Source: Chloroflexota bacterium
GTDB taxonomy: Bacteria; Chloroflexota; Limnocylindria; Limnocylindrales; CSP1-4
Assembly: GCA_021801545.1 (NCBI GenBank)
Contig: JAJYXX010000404.1
Coordinates: 1-8,295 of the forward strand
Reading direction: 5' to 3'
Length of the DNA stretch: 8,295 nt
Below are positions 7,467-8,295 of this stretch, piece by piece (position 1 is the stretch's first letter; each line of letters starts with the position of its first letter). The notes beneath the pieces are model-generated. The model was not told the DNA's origin, did not search any database, and worked only from the letters and a program-made list of their open reading frames with translations. The position numbers were made by a program, and so were the translations under genes.

Positions 7467-7506
7467 GCCCGCGCGCGGAGGCACGCGGCACCGCCCTCGC
7501 GGGCTC
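7465..7506 (+). terminator. Stem-loop at the end of the VOC gene, possible terminator
   Basis: GAGCCCGCG (7465-7473, starting inside the stop codon) and CGCGGGCTC (7498-7506) are a perfect 9-bp inverted repeat around a 24-base, itself GC-rich loop. There is no T-run, so termination strength is uncertain. It lies between two convergent genes (VOC plus, small protein minus) and could serve both. Nothing else is seen up to 7559. Confidence 0.4.
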
Positions 7507-7559
7507 TCGGCGCGAGCTCAGTTCCCGTCGCTGACGTCCCACGGCAGGGGCATCGCCAC

Positions 7560-7721
7560 TCAGCGGCCGCAGGCCAGGCGGCCTCGATGCGCGGCCCCGG
7601 GCGGGCAGGCGATCTCGTAGACGACCCGCTTGTTCGGGCGACGCCAGACCGGCTGGTGCTCGGCCATGAGGGTCGCGGTCTCGTGCTCGTACCGCTCGAT
7701 CGGCTCTCGCGAGCTGGTCAT
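7560..7721 (-). CDS. Small unrecognised protein (53 aa)
   Basis: Open frame from ATG 7721 to TGA 7562-7560. GGAGG at 7727-7731 is five bases before the ATG. A GTG at 7733 (four residues longer) also has GAGGAG five bases ahead, so either start is usable. The product begins MTSSREPIERYEHETATLMA, is charged and helical in its first half, then has HQPVWRRPNKRVVYEIACPP and ends GRLACGR with two cysteines. Nearly every codon ends in G or C, and two good ribosome sites argue for a real gene. I do not recognise a family. It is convergent with the VOC gene and divergent from the PCuAC gene. Confidence 0.5.
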   Translation of the reverse strand: MTSSREPIERYEHETATLMAEHQPVWRRPNKRVVYEIACPPGAAHRGRLACGR

Positions 7722-7763
7722 CTGGGCCTCCACGCGCACTCCTCAGTTCAGTGGAGTACGGGC

Positions 7764-7786
7764 GTCAGGCCCGGCTGACACGGGCC
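7764..7786. promoter_or_regulatory. Overlapping dyads in the divergent region before the PCuAC gene
   Basis: GTCAG-GCCCGG-CTGAC (7764-7779) is a perfect 5-6-5 inverted repeat, overlapped by GGCCCG/CGGGCC (7768-7773 and 7781-7786). They lie in the 153-base region between the divergent small minus-strand gene and the copper-chaperone gene. Possibly an operator; no clear -35/-10 pair is seen here, and no CsoR-like site is present. Confidence 0.3.
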
Positions 7787-7830
7787 GGATGGACCTCACG
7801 CCGTTCCTGGAGCCCGTGTATCCTCCGGTC

Positions 7831-7850
7831 GGTTTCGGTTGGTTTCGTTG
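7831..7850 (+). repeat. Tandem 10-bp direct repeat upstream of the PCuAC gene
   Basis: GGTTTCGGTT is followed directly by GGTTTCGTTG; 8 of 10 positions are identical. The period equals one helical turn. It lies 25 bases before the start codon, probably in the leader or core promoter. Could be a regulator-binding repeat or chance. Confidence 0.3.
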
Positions 7851-7874
7851 CCATCCCCCCGCCCGGAGGTCCCG

Positions 7875-8295
7875 ATGCGCTCCCGCCCAGTCCTATTCCT
7901 TGGGTCCGTGGTTGCCGCCGCGATCGCCGTCGTCACCTTGGCGGCCTGCTCATCGGGTGGCGCCACCGCGCCGACGATCAGCGACGCCTGGGTCCGGCCA
8001 GCGATGGGACCCGACCGACCGGCCGCGGCGTACATGGTGATCACGAACACGTCCGGCCAGGCGGATGCCCTCCTGAGCGTGTCGATGCCGGACGCGAGCT
8101 CGGTCGAGATCCACGAGACGGCGACCGACGCGAGCGGGATGATGGGCATGCACCCGATCGCGCGGCTTGACGTGCCGGCCGGCGGCACGGTCAAGCTCGA
8201 GCCGGGCGGCTACCACCTGATGATCATGGGCCTCACGAAGCCGCTCGAGGTGGGCCAGAAGGTCGAGTTTGATCTCGTCTTCGAGCGCGCCGGCA
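7875..8295 (+). CDS. PCuAC-type periplasmic/extracytoplasmic copper chaperone lipoprotein, partial
   Basis: ATG 7875 has GGAGGT four bases ahead. The frame is open to the window end (140 codons seen), so the stop is missing. The N-terminus is a lipoprotein signal: RSR, a hydrophobic core (VLFLGSVVAAAIAVV) and the lipobox LAAC with Cys25, then a Ser/Gly linker. The mature part starts TISDAWVRPAMGPDRPAAAY and carries the copper-site pattern H80-x11-M92-x21-H114-x-M116, within IHETATDASGMMGM and GGYHLMIMGL. The family rule as I know it is H-x10-M-x21-H-x-M, so the first spacing has one extra residue. Such proteins carry Cu(I), among other roles to the CuA site of cytochrome c oxidase, and often sit beside Sco genes; the next gene is outside the window. 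Anchored to the outer face of the membrane. Confidence 0.88.
   Translation, partial: MRSRPVLFLGSVVAAAIAVVTLAACSSGGATAPTISDAWVRPAMGPDRPAAAYMVITNTSGQADALLSVSMPDASSVEIHETATDASGMMGMHPIARLDVPAGGTVKLEPGGYHLMIMGLTKPLEVGQKVEFDLVFERAG

Noticed and set aside
6741..7484. A 247-codon minus frame across the VOC gene and the gap before it
   Set aside because: Mostly antisense to the VOC gene, low-complexity, no ribosome site, runs through the terminator hairpin.

Overview
The window is GC-rich (G/C strongly preferred at third codon positions, GTG/TTG starts common) and looks like a chromosomal piece from a high-GC bacterium with a dnaG-rpoD macromolecular-synthesis operon. The mix of genes (a primary sigma factor with a long insert between regions 1.2 and 2, small zinc-ribbon and HicB-like proteins, an actinobacterial/Chloroflexota-style PCuAC lipoprotein) would fit a Chloroflexota or deep actinobacterial lineage. 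This is an inference from general character and not a firm taxonomic call.

Left part (1-4230, all minus strand): the operon reads right to left as dnaG (primase), rpoD (primary sigma factor) and a small membrane protein that runs off the window at base 1. dnaG most likely starts at a TTG codon behind a perfect AGGAGG. rpoD most likely starts at a GTG behind GGAGG, placed directly after the dnaG stop. Upstream of dnaG is a dense regulatory stretch (4137-4224): a 23-bp perfect palindrome, a candidate promoter, a 17-bp CsoR/RcnR-type operator look-alike, and three TTGACA elements exactly 32 bp apart.

Middle part (4259-6131, minus strand): an accessory-looking block with a lone HicB-like/HTH protein, the broken remains of a large defence-type SF2/SNF2 helicase (one-base deletion inside the DEAH box, C-terminal half lost at the point where the HicB-like gene begins), and a 70-residue Cys-rich zinc-ribbon protein. 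I read it as a decayed genomic-island edge.

Right part (6361-8295): single-gene units. A SnoaL/NTF2-fold protein and a VOC (glyoxalase-fold) protein lie on the plus strand, each with a hairpin near its stop. A small minus-strand gene of 53 residues (7560-7721) faces the VOC gene. A plus-strand PCuAC-type copper-chaperone lipoprotein runs off the right end. I see no intact new multi-gene system. The best leads are the regulatory cluster in front of dnaG and the helicase/HicB-like junction.
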